A DNA stretch of 7,320 nt, from positions 1 to 7,320 of the forward strand of contig JAEXMK010000145.1 in NCBI GenBank assembly GCA_023444445.1, given 5' to 3'. Position 1 is the stretch's first letter, and the number at the start of each line of letters is the position of its first letter. Shown here piece by piece: positions 1 through 6,224 of the stretch. Both the position numbers and the translations under genes were made by a program. The DNA comes from Pseudomonadota bacterium (GTDB lineage Bacteria; Pseudomonadota; Alphaproteobacteria; Rhizobiales; Rhizobiaceae). The notes beneath the pieces are model-generated. The model saw only the letters and a list, made by a program, of their open reading frames with translations. It was not told where the DNA came from and ran no database searches.

Positions 1-24
1 CCCCACAACTAATAAAGCGCCATT

Positions 25-29
25 GAGGG
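25..29 (+). promoter_or_regulatory. Ribosome binding site of the DUF47 gene
   Basis: A GAGGG purine core lies 9 bases ahead of the ATG at 39 and 12 bases ahead of a second in-frame ATG at 42. The better spacing favours the first ATG. Only 38 bases precede the gene, so the operon promoter, and any PHO box, lie outside the window. Confidence 0.6.
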
Positions 30-38
30 CCAATTCGC

Positions 39-683
39 ATGATGAGTATTTTTCGCAAGCTGATGCCGCGCGAGGACCGTTTCTTCGACATGTTCAGCAA
101 ACATTCCGAAACCGTCATCAAAGCGGCTGCAGCCCTTGACCAACTTTTGAGCGGCGTCGACGTCGAGAAGAACTGCGACGTTATCGTCGCGCTGGAACAC
201 CAGGCGGACGATATCACCCGCGAGGTGCTGCTTGCCGTCAGACGCAGCTTCATCACGCCATTCGATCGTGGCGACATCAAGGACCTCATCCAGTCCATGG
301 ATGACGCCATCGACATGATGCATAAGACCGTCAAGACCATTCGCCTGTTCGAGCAGAGCGAGTTCGATCCGCTGATGAAGGACATGGGCCACGAGATCGT
401 CCGTGCGGCGGCCCTGATTGCGGAAGCCATTCCGCTTCTCAACAAGGTGGGCACGAATGCGCAGCGCCTCTCCGCCATCGCCGAAGAGGTGACCCGCGTC
501 GAGGGCCGCTCCGATGATCTGCACGATCAGGGTCTGAAGGACCTCTTCCGCCGCCATGGCGCCAGCGGTGATGCCATGGCCTATATGATCGGCAGCGAAA
601 TCTATGGCGAACTCGAAAAGGTCGTCGACCGCTTCGAGGATGTGGCCAATGAGATCAGCGGCATCGTGATCGAGAACGTCTGA
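39..683 (+). CDS. DUF47 family (PhoU-like) phosphate transport accessory protein
   Basis: This 214-residue protein belongs to the DUF47/PhoU-like family, mostly helical cytoplasmic proteins that partner Pit phosphate transporters. Visible family marks are an acidic, metal-binding type stretch EHQADD at residues 53-58, FITPFDRGDI at 71-80, a following DDAID segment near 88-92, and an acidic C-terminal helix with YGELEKVVDRFEDVAN at 189-204. Full length is as expected for the family, and there is no signal peptide or membrane segment. Its TGA overlaps the ATG of the pit gene by one base (TGATG), so the two are almost certainly co-translated. The arrangement equals the orfA-pit operon known from Sinorhizobium meliloti, where orfA is the DUF47 gene. 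Its exact role (modulating Pit activity or expression) is inferred from the family. The identification is firm; the mechanism is not. Confidence 0.93.
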   Translation: MMSIFRKLMPREDRFFDMFSKHSETVIKAAAALDQLLSGVDVEKNCDVIVALEHQADDITREVLLAVRRSFITPFDRGDIKDLIQSMDDAIDMMHKTVKTIRLFEQSEFDPLMKDMGHEIVRAAALIAEAIPLLNKVGTNAQRLSAIAEEVTRVEGRSDDLHDQGLKDLFRRHGASGDAMAYMIGSEIYGELEKVVDRFEDVANEISGIVIENV

Positions 684-1687
684 TGGATGTCGCACTTGCC
701 CTGCCGCTGCTTGTCGGCCTCATCGCTATCGCTCTGTTCTTCGATTTCCTGAACGGCCTGCACGACGCCGCAAATTCCATCGCCACCATCGTTTCCACCC
801 GCGTGCTGCGGCCGCAATACGCGGTCGCCTGGGCGGCGTTCTTCAATTTCATCGCTTTCCTGTTCTTCGGCCTGCATGTGGCGGAAACGCTCGGCACCGG
901 CATCATCGATCCGGCCATCGTTTCGCCGCAGGTCATCTTCTCAGCACTGATCGGAGCGATCGTCTGGAACATCGTCACCTGGATTTTCGGTATCCCCTCC
1001 AGCTCCTCGCATGCGCTGATTGGCGGTCTCGTCGGTGCGGGTTTTGCCAAGGTGGGCTTTAATTCCATCGTCTGGTCGGGTCTGCTGAAAACCGTCGGCG
1101 CCATCTTCATGTCGCCGGCCATCGGCTTTTTTCTGGCGCTCGTTCTCGTGCTTGCCGTGTCATGGCTGTTCGTGCGGCAGACGCCCTTTGCGGTCGACCG
1201 CACCTTCCGCGTCATGCAGTTCATTTCCGCCTCGCTTTATTCGCTTGGCCACGGCGGCAATGACGCGCAGAAGACCATGGGCATCATCGCCGTGCTGCTC
1301 TTCAGCCAGGGGCATCTGGGTGAGAGCTTCTACGTGCCTTTCTGGGTGGTCATCTCCTGCCAGTCGGCCATGGCGCTCGGCACGCTGTTCGGCGGCTGGC
1401 GCATCGTGCACACGATGGGATCGAAGATCACGCGGCTGAACCCGATGCAGGGTTTCTGTGCCGAAACCGGTGGCGCGCTGACGCTTTTTGGCGCCACATG
1501 GCTCGGCATTCCAGTCTCCACCACCCACACGATCACAGGCGCCATCGTCGGCGTGGGTGCCGCACGCCGCGTCTCGGCGGTGCGCTGGGGCCTTGCCGGC
1601 AATATCGTCATCGCTTGGGTCGTGACCATGCCGGCCGCAGCACTCATCTCCGCCGCCGTTTATGGGTTGACGTCGCTGTTCGGCTGA
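683..1687 (+). CDS. pit: Inorganic phosphate transporter, Pit family (PiT/SLC20)
   Basis: This 334-residue inner-membrane protein imports inorganic phosphate, probably as a metal-phosphate complex with protons, as in the Pit family. Both copies of the inverted PiT repeat are visible. The first has NGLHDAAN at residues 24-31 and GIPSSSSHALIGG at 103-115. The second has GHGGNDAQKTMG at 189-200 and GIPVSTTHTITGAIVG at 275-290. Between them lie strongly hydrophobic segments (about 4-20, 50-66, 84-101, 137-164, 217-237, 304-326), consistent with roughly ten membrane spans. At 334 residues it is of the compact bacterial kind, lacking the large central loop of E. coli PitA. The start overlaps the DUF47 stop, so it depends on translational coupling; a weak GAGAA lies upstream. 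A large hairpin follows 17 bases after the stop. In S. meliloti the homologous operon is the low-affinity system used when phosphate is plentiful; the same role here is inference. Confidence 0.95.
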   Translation: MDVALALPLLVGLIAIALFFDFLNGLHDAANSIATIVSTRVLRPQYAVAWAAFFNFIAFLFFGLHVAETLGTGIIDPAIVSPQVIFSALIGAIVWNIVTWIFGIPSSSSHALIGGLVGAGFAKVGFNSIVWSGLLKTVGAIFMSPAIGFFLALVLVLAVSWLFVRQTPFAVDRTFRVMQFISASLYSLGHGGNDAQKTMGIIAVLLFSQGHLGESFYVPFWVVISCQSAMALGTLFGGWRIVHTMGSKITRLNPMQGFCAETGGALTLFGATWLGIPVSTTHTITGAIVGVGAARRVSAVRWGLAGNIVIAWVVTMPAAALISAAVYGLTSLFG

Positions 1688-1704
1688 TAATTGCCGATTG
1701 ACAC

Positions 1705-1747
1705 TCTCCCGGAACAAAAGCCGCCCTGCGGCTGTTGTTCCGGGAGA
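1705..1747. terminator. 43-nt near-perfect hairpin, probable terminator of the phosphate operon
   Basis: Bases 1705-1717 pair perfectly with 1735-1747 (13 bp, arm TCTCCCGGAACAA). After one A/G mismatch (1718/1734), bases 1719-1724 pair with 1728-1733 (6 bp, AGCCGC/GCGGCT) around a CCT loop. It begins 17 bases after the pit stop, where a terminator is expected. No T-tract follows on either strand, so it is not a textbook intrinsic terminator. It could instead be a REP-like palindrome or an mRNA 3'-end stabiliser. It also overlaps the EcfG-like promoter at 1711-1736. Confidence 0.6.
1711..1736 (+). promoter_or_regulatory. Candidate EcfG/RpoE2-type promoter of the plus-strand ku gene
   Basis: GGAAC at 1711-1715 is followed after 17 bases by TGTT at 1733-1736, close to the GGAAC-N16/17-CGTT consensus of the alphaproteobacterial general stress sigma factor. 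It also fits the looser GGAAC-N18/19-TT form. Transcription would begin near 1743, giving a leader of about 30 bases to the ATG at 1774. The -10 element has one mismatch, and the motif lies within a palindrome that carries GGAAC on both strands, so chance is a real alternative. The exact EcfG motif ahead of the minus-strand operon raises its credibility. Confidence 0.42.
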
Positions 1748-1773
1748 TCAATGGGGAAGCGGATCGCAAGACA

Positions 1774-2565
1774 ATGGCGCGGCAGGTTTTCTGGAAGGGC
1801 TATCTGAAGCTGTCGCTGGTGACGGCCTCGGTTTCGCTGACGCCCGCGACGACCGAAGGCAACAAATACACCTTCCACATCCTCAATCGCAAAACCGGCA
1901 ACCGCGTCGAAAGCCGGTATGTCGACAGCGTCACCCATAGGCCGGTCGCCGCGAAAAACCAGGTCAAGGGTTTTCCGCGCGGCGAGGACGATTATGTGCT
2001 GCTGGAGGATGACGAAATCGATGCGGTGGCGCTGGAAAGCACCCGCACCATCGACATCAAGACCTTCGTGCCGAAGGGTTCGATCGACTGGATCTGGTAC
2101 GATCGCCCGCATTTCCTTCGCCCGGAAGACAAGATCGGCACCGAAGCCTTCAGCGTCATCCGCGAAGCCATGAAGGCGAACGATGTTTTCGGCATCGCAC
2201 GGCTGGTGATCTATCGCCGCGAAAGGGCCGTCCTCCTCGAACCATCGGGAAAAGGCATCATCCTCTGGACCTTGCGTTACGGTGAGGAGGTGCGCGAGAG
2301 CATAGACGCGCTTGAGCCGACGATGAAAATCGAAACACCTTTGCTACAGGCGATGGAAAAACGCATCGGCAAACAGGTGACCGGCTGGAAGCCCACTCTC
2401 GTGCAGGACCCCATCCAGAAAAAGATAAAGTCGCTGCTGAAGACCAAGGGAGACGAGGTGCCATCCTCAAAGAACAAAGCTGCTGCGAAAGCCAAGACCG
2501 GCGGCAATGTCATCAACATCATGGATGCGCTGAAAAAGAGCATCGCCGCCGAAAAACGAAGCTGA
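1774..2565 (+). CDS. ku: Ku protein, NHEJ DNA end-binding (first paralogue, divergent C-terminus)
   Basis: This 263-residue bacterial Ku would bind double-strand break ends as a ring-shaped dimer and recruit LigD. The Ku core is clear: WKGYLKLSLV at residues 7-16, FHILNRKTGNRVESRYVDS at 34-52, NQVKGF at 62-67, and RLVIYRRERAVLLEPSGKG at 143-161. The ATG at 1774 is chosen because the protein then opens with MARQVFWKGYLKLS, matching the usual Ku N-terminus. An upstream TTG at 1735 would add 13 unlike residues and lies inside the hairpin. The ribosome site is poor (GGGGAAG, about 14 bases upstream). The usual DPxDYxDRY helix after the core is absent, replaced by WKPTLVQDPIQKKIKSLLKTK near 205-225. 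A Lys/Ala-rich linker (about 228-242) and an INIMDALKKSI tail near 247-257 follow. The stop faces the ligD stop 3 bases away. It probably pairs with the minus-strand Ku; that is inference. Confidence 0.93.
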   Translation: MARQVFWKGYLKLSLVTASVSLTPATTEGNKYTFHILNRKTGNRVESRYVDSVTHRPVAAKNQVKGFPRGEDDYVLLEDDEIDAVALESTRTIDIKTFVPKGSIDWIWYDRPHFLRPEDKIGTEAFSVIREAMKANDVFGIARLVIYRRERAVLLEPSGKGIILWTLRYGEEVRESIDALEPTMKIETPLLQAMEKRIGKQVTGWKPTLVQDPIQKKIKSLLKTKGDEVPSSKNKAAAKAKTGGNVINIMDALKKSIAAEKRS

Positions 2566-2583
2566 GGATCAGCGACCCTTTTT
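2552..2583. terminator. Compact bidirectional terminator-like element between ku and ligD
   Basis: A 5-bp stem with 3-base loop (GCTGA-GGA-TCAGC, 2561-2573) spans both convergent stop codons. It is flanked by AAAAA at 2552-2556 and TTTTT at 2579-2583, so each strand reads a hairpin followed within 3-5 bases by a T-run. This is the symmetrical layout of a bidirectional intrinsic terminator. The stem is short, so efficiency is doubtful and read-through into antisense is possible. Confidence 0.45.
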
Positions 2584-5061
2584 CGGTAGCGGTTCGGCGG
2601 CAGCGAAGAAGCCGTCCCAAGGATCTTTTTTCAGGGCAGAGAGCCGCGCGCCGACATTGTTGACGGTGAAATGGGCCGGGCCGATCTCAGCCGTCAGTTC
2701 CGACCATTCCAGTGGCGCAGAAATGGCCGCACCCGGCCGGGCGCGGGTCGAATAGGCCGCGACCGCCGTATTGCCGCGGCCATTGCGCAGATAATCGATG
2801 AAGATGCGGCCCTGACGTTTGGCCTTGGTGGCGACGGAAAGATATTTCTCCGGTTCAGCCTTCGCCATATCCGCCGCCATGGCTTTGGCGAAGGCCTTGA
2901 CCGGCGCCCAGCCCGCCTGCAGCTTCAACGGCGAGACCACATGCAGCCCTTTGCCGCCCGACGTCTTGACGAAAGCGGCAAGTCCCACCTCTTCGAAGCG
3001 TCTTTTCAGTTCCTGCGCCGCCTCGATCACCGCGTCCCAGGCCACATCCTCGCCGGGGTCGATATCCATGGTGATCATATCGGGCTTTTCCCAATTGGCG
3101 GTTGTTACGCCCCAGGGGTGGATTTCAAGTGCGGCCGATTGCACCAGCGCCATCATGCCATCGAAATCGGTGATGCGGATCAGCGGTTCGCCGCTCTTGT
3201 CCTTCGGATCCTTGATCTGCTCGATTGCCTTATTGATGCCGCGCCAGGCGTGTTTCTGGAAAAACTTCTGGCCCTCTATGCCCTCCGGGCAACGCAGCAG
3301 CGCCAGCGGCCGGTTGACGATAAAGGGCGCCATGTGGCGCCAGACCTGCGCATAATAATCGGCAAGCCCCTGCTTGGTCACGCCATCATCCGGCCAGTAG
3401 AGCCGGTCAGGGTGGGTGAACTTGATCTTCGACTGCGGCGCATTGCTATCCGACACGGCCTTCTCCTCGCGTTCGATCTCCCCAGCCGGCTTGTCTTCCC
3501 TTAGACCCCGAAAGGATGCATGACGCAGATTGCCATCTCCCGACCATGCGCGAAACTCCACCTCCGCCACCAGCTCCGGTTCGACGAAATGCAGATCGCG
3601 GCGGGCAAGTGCGGAGAGCTTATCACCGAAGGGGCTGTCCTTGCGTTCCAGCGGCTTCAGACGGCCGAATATCGTCTCCGCAACTTCGCCGGAATAACCG
3701 GTGCCGACACGACCGACATGGCGTAGCCTGCCGTTTTCATGAACCCCGAGTGCCAACGAGCCGATGGCATGTTCCGAGGTCGAGGAGACGGTATAACCGC
3801 CGATAACGAATTCCTGCCGCATTGAACATTTGGACTTTACCCATTCACCCTTGCGGCCGGAGACATATTTGCTGCTTTTGACCTTTGAAATCACGCCTTC
3901 GAGGCTCAGTCGGCAGGCATGATCCAGCACTAGCGCGCCACTTTCCTCGAAATGCTGGCTGTAGCGGAGATGGGGATTGCCCGCCGGTAGCAGCTTTTCC
4001 AACAGCGCCTTTCGTTCCGCCAAGGCCGCACCGCGCAGGTCACTGCCGTCGAGATAAAGAAGATCAAAGGCATAAAAGACAAACCGGTCGTCGCGCCCTT
4101 CGCTCAGATCCTGCTGCAAGGCGGAAAAATCGGATGCGCCGCTATCGCGTTCGACGACGATTTCACCGTCGATCAGAACCGTTTCCACCGGCAGCGCCGT
4201 GAGTGCCGCCGCCACGGCCGTGCCGAATTTTTTCGTCCAGTCCAGCCCGCTACGGGTCAGAAACTGAAGTTTGCGCTGATCGATGCGCGCCTGCAGCCGG
4301 TAACCATCGAATTTGATCTCGTGCAGCCAGCGTGATCCCTCCGGCGGTTTCGGCTTCAGCGTGGCGAGTGCGGGCGGCACGAAGGATGGCAAGGCCTGTT
4401 TGCGTGCTCCTTTGGGCAGCACATGCGCCTGTTTCTGGCCGGATGTCGACGCGGCGACCTTTTTTGAGACTGGCTTGGAATTCCAGGTGTCGTCAGGTTT
4501 TTTAGCAACCTCCTCAACACTGCGGCCGGTCTTTACGGATTCCGGCCGTTCCTCGAGAATGTCGGCACTGCCCTTGTGCCTTGCCTCCTCATCGTCGCCC
4601 TTGATCAGGAGCCAGTTCTCCCTGTTTTCGCCGGGCTTTGCGTGCATGCGCACCAGATGCCAGCGGCCTTTCAGCTTCTCACCCTCCAGCTCGAACTCCA
4701 GATGGCCTTTGCGATAACCCTTGCGCGCGTCACCGATCGGCTGCCAGAGGCCACGATCCCACACGATCACGGTGCCACCGCCATATTGTCCCTTGGGGAT
4801 GACGCCTTCAAAATCACCATAACTGAGGGGATGGTCTTCCACATGCACGGCAAGACGCTTGTCTTCCGGATCGAGACTTGGGCCACGCGTCACCGCCCAG
4901 CTTTTCAGCACCCCGTCCATTTCCAGACGAAAATCGTAATGCAGCCGGCGGGCATCGTGTTTCTGGATCACGAAGCTTGAACCCGGTTTTTCAGCCTTTG
5001 TGCCTTTGGGCTCCGGCGTCTTGTCGAAACTGCGCTTGGCGTTATAGGTCTGCAAACCCAT
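2569..5061 (-). CDS. ligD: ATP-dependent DNA ligase D (phosphoesterase-ligase-polymerase)
   Basis: This 830-residue protein carries all three NHEJ enzyme activities in the order of Pseudomonas LigD, not the polymerase-first order of Mycobacterium. The 3'-phosphoesterase domain (about 25-170) keeps H35, H41, D43, R45, H77 and Y81, corresponding to the known metal-site residues. The ligase domain (about 225-525) has motif I EIKFDGYR with nucleophile K250, DGEIVV at 298-303, FYAFDLLYLDG at 329-339, LEGVISK at 387-393 and WVKSKC at 407-412. The primase-like polymerase domain (about 545-815) has HPDRLYWP at 550-557, HPWG at 648-651, the catalytic D666-x-D668, TSGGKGLH at 700-707 and D756. All catalytic residues appear intact. 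A basic, low-complexity linker (about 185-225) joins the first two domains. The ATG lies 3 bases after the stop of the upstream ku gene (TGA-TCC-ATG), with only a weak ribosome site, so translation is probably coupled. Confidence 0.97.
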   Translation of the reverse strand: MGLQTYNAKRSFDKTPEPKGTKAEKPGSSFVIQKHDARRLHYDFRLEMDGVLKSWAVTRGPSLDPEDKRLAVHVEDHPLSYGDFEGVIPKGQYGGGTVIVWDRGLWQPIGDARKGYRKGHLEFELEGEKLKGRWHLVRMHAKPGENRENWLLIKGDDEEARHKGSADILEERPESVKTGRSVEEVAKKPDDTWNSKPVSKKVAASTSGQKQAHVLPKGARKQALPSFVPPALATLKPKPPEGSRWLHEIKFDGYRLQARIDQRKLQFLTRSGLDWTKKFGTAVAAALTALPVETVLIDGEIVVERDSGASDFSALQQDLSEGRDDRFVFYAFDLLYLDGSDLRGAALAERKALLEKLLPAGNPHLRYSQHFEESGALVLDHACRLSLEGVISKVKSSKYVSGRKGEWVKSKCSMRQEFVIGGYTVSSTSEHAIGSLALGVHENGRLRHVGRVGTGYSGEVAETIFGRLKPLERKDSPFGDKLSALARRDLHFVEPELVAEVEFRAWSGDGNLRHASFRGLREDKPAGEIEREEKAVSDSNAPQSKIKFTHPDRLYWPDDGVTKQGLADYYAQVWRHMAPFIVNRPLALLRCPEGIEGQKFFQKHAWRGINKAIEQIKDPKDKSGEPLIRITDFDGMMALVQSAALEIHPWGVTTANWEKPDMITMDIDPGEDVAWDAVIEAAQELKRRFEEVGLAAFVKTSGGKGLHVVSPLKLQAGWAPVKAFAKAMAADMAKAEPEKYLSVATKAKRQGRIFIDYLRNGRGNTAVAAYSTRARPGAAISAPLEWSELTAEIGPAHFTVNNVGARLSALKKDPWDGFFAAAEPLPKKGR

Positions 5062-5064
5062 GGA

Positions 5065-5898
5065 TCAGCTCGCTTTCTGCGAGGCCTTACGGCCCGATGC
5101 TGAGGCCTTTTTCCCGCTGCCTGCCCCGGCACCGGCACTGCGGCGCAAGGCCTCCTTGAGATCGATGATATTGTCTTCCTTGCGCGGCGGCGGTTTTGCG
5201 ATTTCACGGCCTTCGATCTTGGCTTTCACCAGCTCCGCCAGCGCATCATTATAACGGTCGCTATAGTCGGCCGGATCGAATGTGCCCGCTCGCTTTTCGA
5301 TGATGTGACCGGCAAGTTCCAGCATTTCATCATCAAACTCTATTTCGGGGATCGATTTGAACACTGACGTCTCCGAGCGAACCTCGTAGCTGAAATTCAG
5401 CGTGGTCGCGACAAGCGCCTTGCCGCTCGGGCGGATCAGCAGAATGCGGTTGCGGCGGAAAAGCACGGCTTCACCCAGCGCCACGACGTTTTCGTCATCC
5501 ATCGCCTTTGCAAGAAGCGTCAGCGCCTCTTCGCCACCCTCCCCGGTCGGCGCGACATAATAGGACTTGTCGAAATAGAGCTTGTCGATATCGTCACAGG
5601 GCAGAAAGTGTTTGACGTGAATGACCTTGTCACTCTCCGGCATCAGCTTTGCGATCTCATCTCCCTCAATGACGATGTGGTCGCCATTGTCGAGCTCATA
5701 CCCTTTGACCTGATCGTCGCGAAGCACAGACTCGCCGGTATCGCTATCGACATATTGCCGCTCGACGCGGTGGCCGGTCTTGCGGTTGACGATATTGAAC
5801 GAAATCTTTTCCGCCGAGGTCTGCGCGGAATAAAGGCCGATTTCGCAGTTGAAATCGGCAAAAGCGAGATGCCCTTTCCAGCTCGCCCGGCGGTTCAT
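5065..5898 (-). CDS. ku: Ku protein, NHEJ DNA end-binding (second paralogue, in ligD operon)
   Basis: This 277-residue Ku is the second paralogue and lies directly upstream of ligD in the same transcript. Core motifs are WKGH at residues 7-10, FNIVNRKTGHRVERQYVDS at 34-52, DDQVKGYE at 61-68, DIDKLYFDKSYYVAP at 103-117, and LFRRNRILLIRPSGK at 146-160. The canonical C-terminal helix FDPADYSDRYNDALAELVKAKI is present at 207-228. It is followed by a proline-rich turn, an IIDLKEALRRS segment (244-254) and a Ser/Lys/Gly-rich basic tail (255-277), of the kind that aids DNA binding in other bacterial Ku proteins. The N-terminal strand after WKGH reads LAFADFNCEIGLYSA, unlike the usual YLKLSLV form. 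The ATG overlaps the stop of the upstream small gene (ATGA), and GAGGGG lies 8 bases upstream. It is probably the heterodimer partner of the plus-strand Ku. Confidence 0.95.
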   Translation of the reverse strand: MNRRASWKGHLAFADFNCEIGLYSAQTSAEKISFNIVNRKTGHRVERQYVDSDTGESVLRDDQVKGYELDNGDHIVIEGDEIAKLMPESDKVIHVKHFLPCDDIDKLYFDKSYYVAPTGEGGEEALTLLAKAMDDENVVALGEAVLFRRNRILLIRPSGKALVATTLNFSYEVRSETSVFKSIPEIEFDDEMLELAGHIIEKRAGTFDPADYSDRYNDALAELVKAKIEGREIAKPPPRKEDNIIDLKEALRRSAGAGAGSGKKASASGRKASQKAS

Positions 5899-6182
5899 GG
5901 CCGCCGCCCCTCGCCACCGTGAGGCAGGGAGGTTTCTCCGCGCCGACCATCGGCAAGAATGCGCTCGATCGCCGGAACATCATCTTCCGCCAGAACCGGC
6001 ACCGGGTCCGACGCCATGGCCTCCAACACCTCCGGCGACAGCCCGCCATTGTGAATGACCCATTCCATCGCCTCGCGCGTCTCACGCTCCGCTTTCAGTT
6101 GCGCATACAGCGCCACTATCAGCCGGTCGCGAACATCGAAGTTTTTCAAGCCTTTGTCTGAATGTTCTGATTGCTGTTTCAT
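5895..6182 (-). CDS. Hypothetical 95-aa protein in the NHEJ operon
   Basis: I do not recognise this 95-residue protein. Residues about 14-45 look like one or two charged amphipathic helices (FDVRDRLIVALYAQLKAERE near 15-34). A second acidic helical part follows, containing LSPEVLEAMASDPVPVLAEDD (about 48-68) and VPAIERILADG. The end is a Gly/Arg-rich tail. There is no signal peptide, membrane segment, cysteine cluster or obvious DNA-binding motif. Coding status is well supported: GAGGG lies 7 bases ahead of the ATG, the stop overlaps the ku ATG in an ATGA junction, and the gene lies 42 bases after the SDR stop with no terminator between. Position suggests co-expression with Ku and LigD. A function as an NHEJ accessory, or simply as a coupling leader for Ku translation, would be guesswork. 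Confidence 0.8.
   Translation of the reverse strand: MKQQSEHSDKGLKNFDVRDRLIVALYAQLKAERETREAMEWVIHNGGLSPEVLEAMASDPVPVLAEDDVPAIERILADGRRGETSLPHGGEGRRP
5907..5912 (-). promoter_or_regulatory. Ribosome binding site of the second ku gene
   Basis: GAGGGG on the minus strand lies 8 bases ahead of the ku ATG at 5898 and within the end of the 95-aa gene. It shows that ku can be initiated on its own as well as by the ATGA overlap, and it fixes the chosen start. Confidence 0.65.
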
Positions 6183-6189
6183 GTCGAAA

Positions 6190-6194
6190 CCCTC
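6190..6194 (-). promoter_or_regulatory. Ribosome binding site of the 95-aa gene
   Basis: GAGGG on the minus strand lies 7 bases ahead of the ATG at 6182, in the 42-base spacer after the SDR stop. It supports this small gene as truly translated and argues against the gene being only a shadow reading frame. Confidence 0.65.
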
Positions 6195-6224
6195 AAAGCC
6201 CGGCCGGCGATGATGCAGACCACC

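Noticed and set aside
9..695. 228-aa open frame on the minus strand
   Set aside because: It is antisense to the whole DUF47 gene, which has clear family motifs, a ribosome site and coupling to pit. Long antisense frames are common in GC-rich DNA.
1698..1703. TTGACA resembling a vegetative -35 box ahead of ku
   Set aside because: The bases 16-18 downstream are GC-rich (CCGCCC) with no -10-like sequence.
1735..1773. TTG at 1735 as the start of the first Ku, adding 13 residues
   Set aside because: The TTG lies in the right arm of the hairpin and in the candidate -10 element, and the extra residues do not resemble Ku. The ATG at 1774 gives the usual MARQ-x-x-WKGYLKLS opening.
2671..3504. 277-aa open frame on the plus strand
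   Set aside because: It is antisense to the LigD polymerase domain and rich in Arg, as expected of a shadow frame.
6183..6224. GC-rich short palindromes (CCGGCCGG type) in the spacer after the SDR stop as a terminator
   Set aside because: The inverted repeats are only a few bases long with no loop of suitable size and no T-run, so co-transcription of SDR and the 95-aa gene remains more likely.
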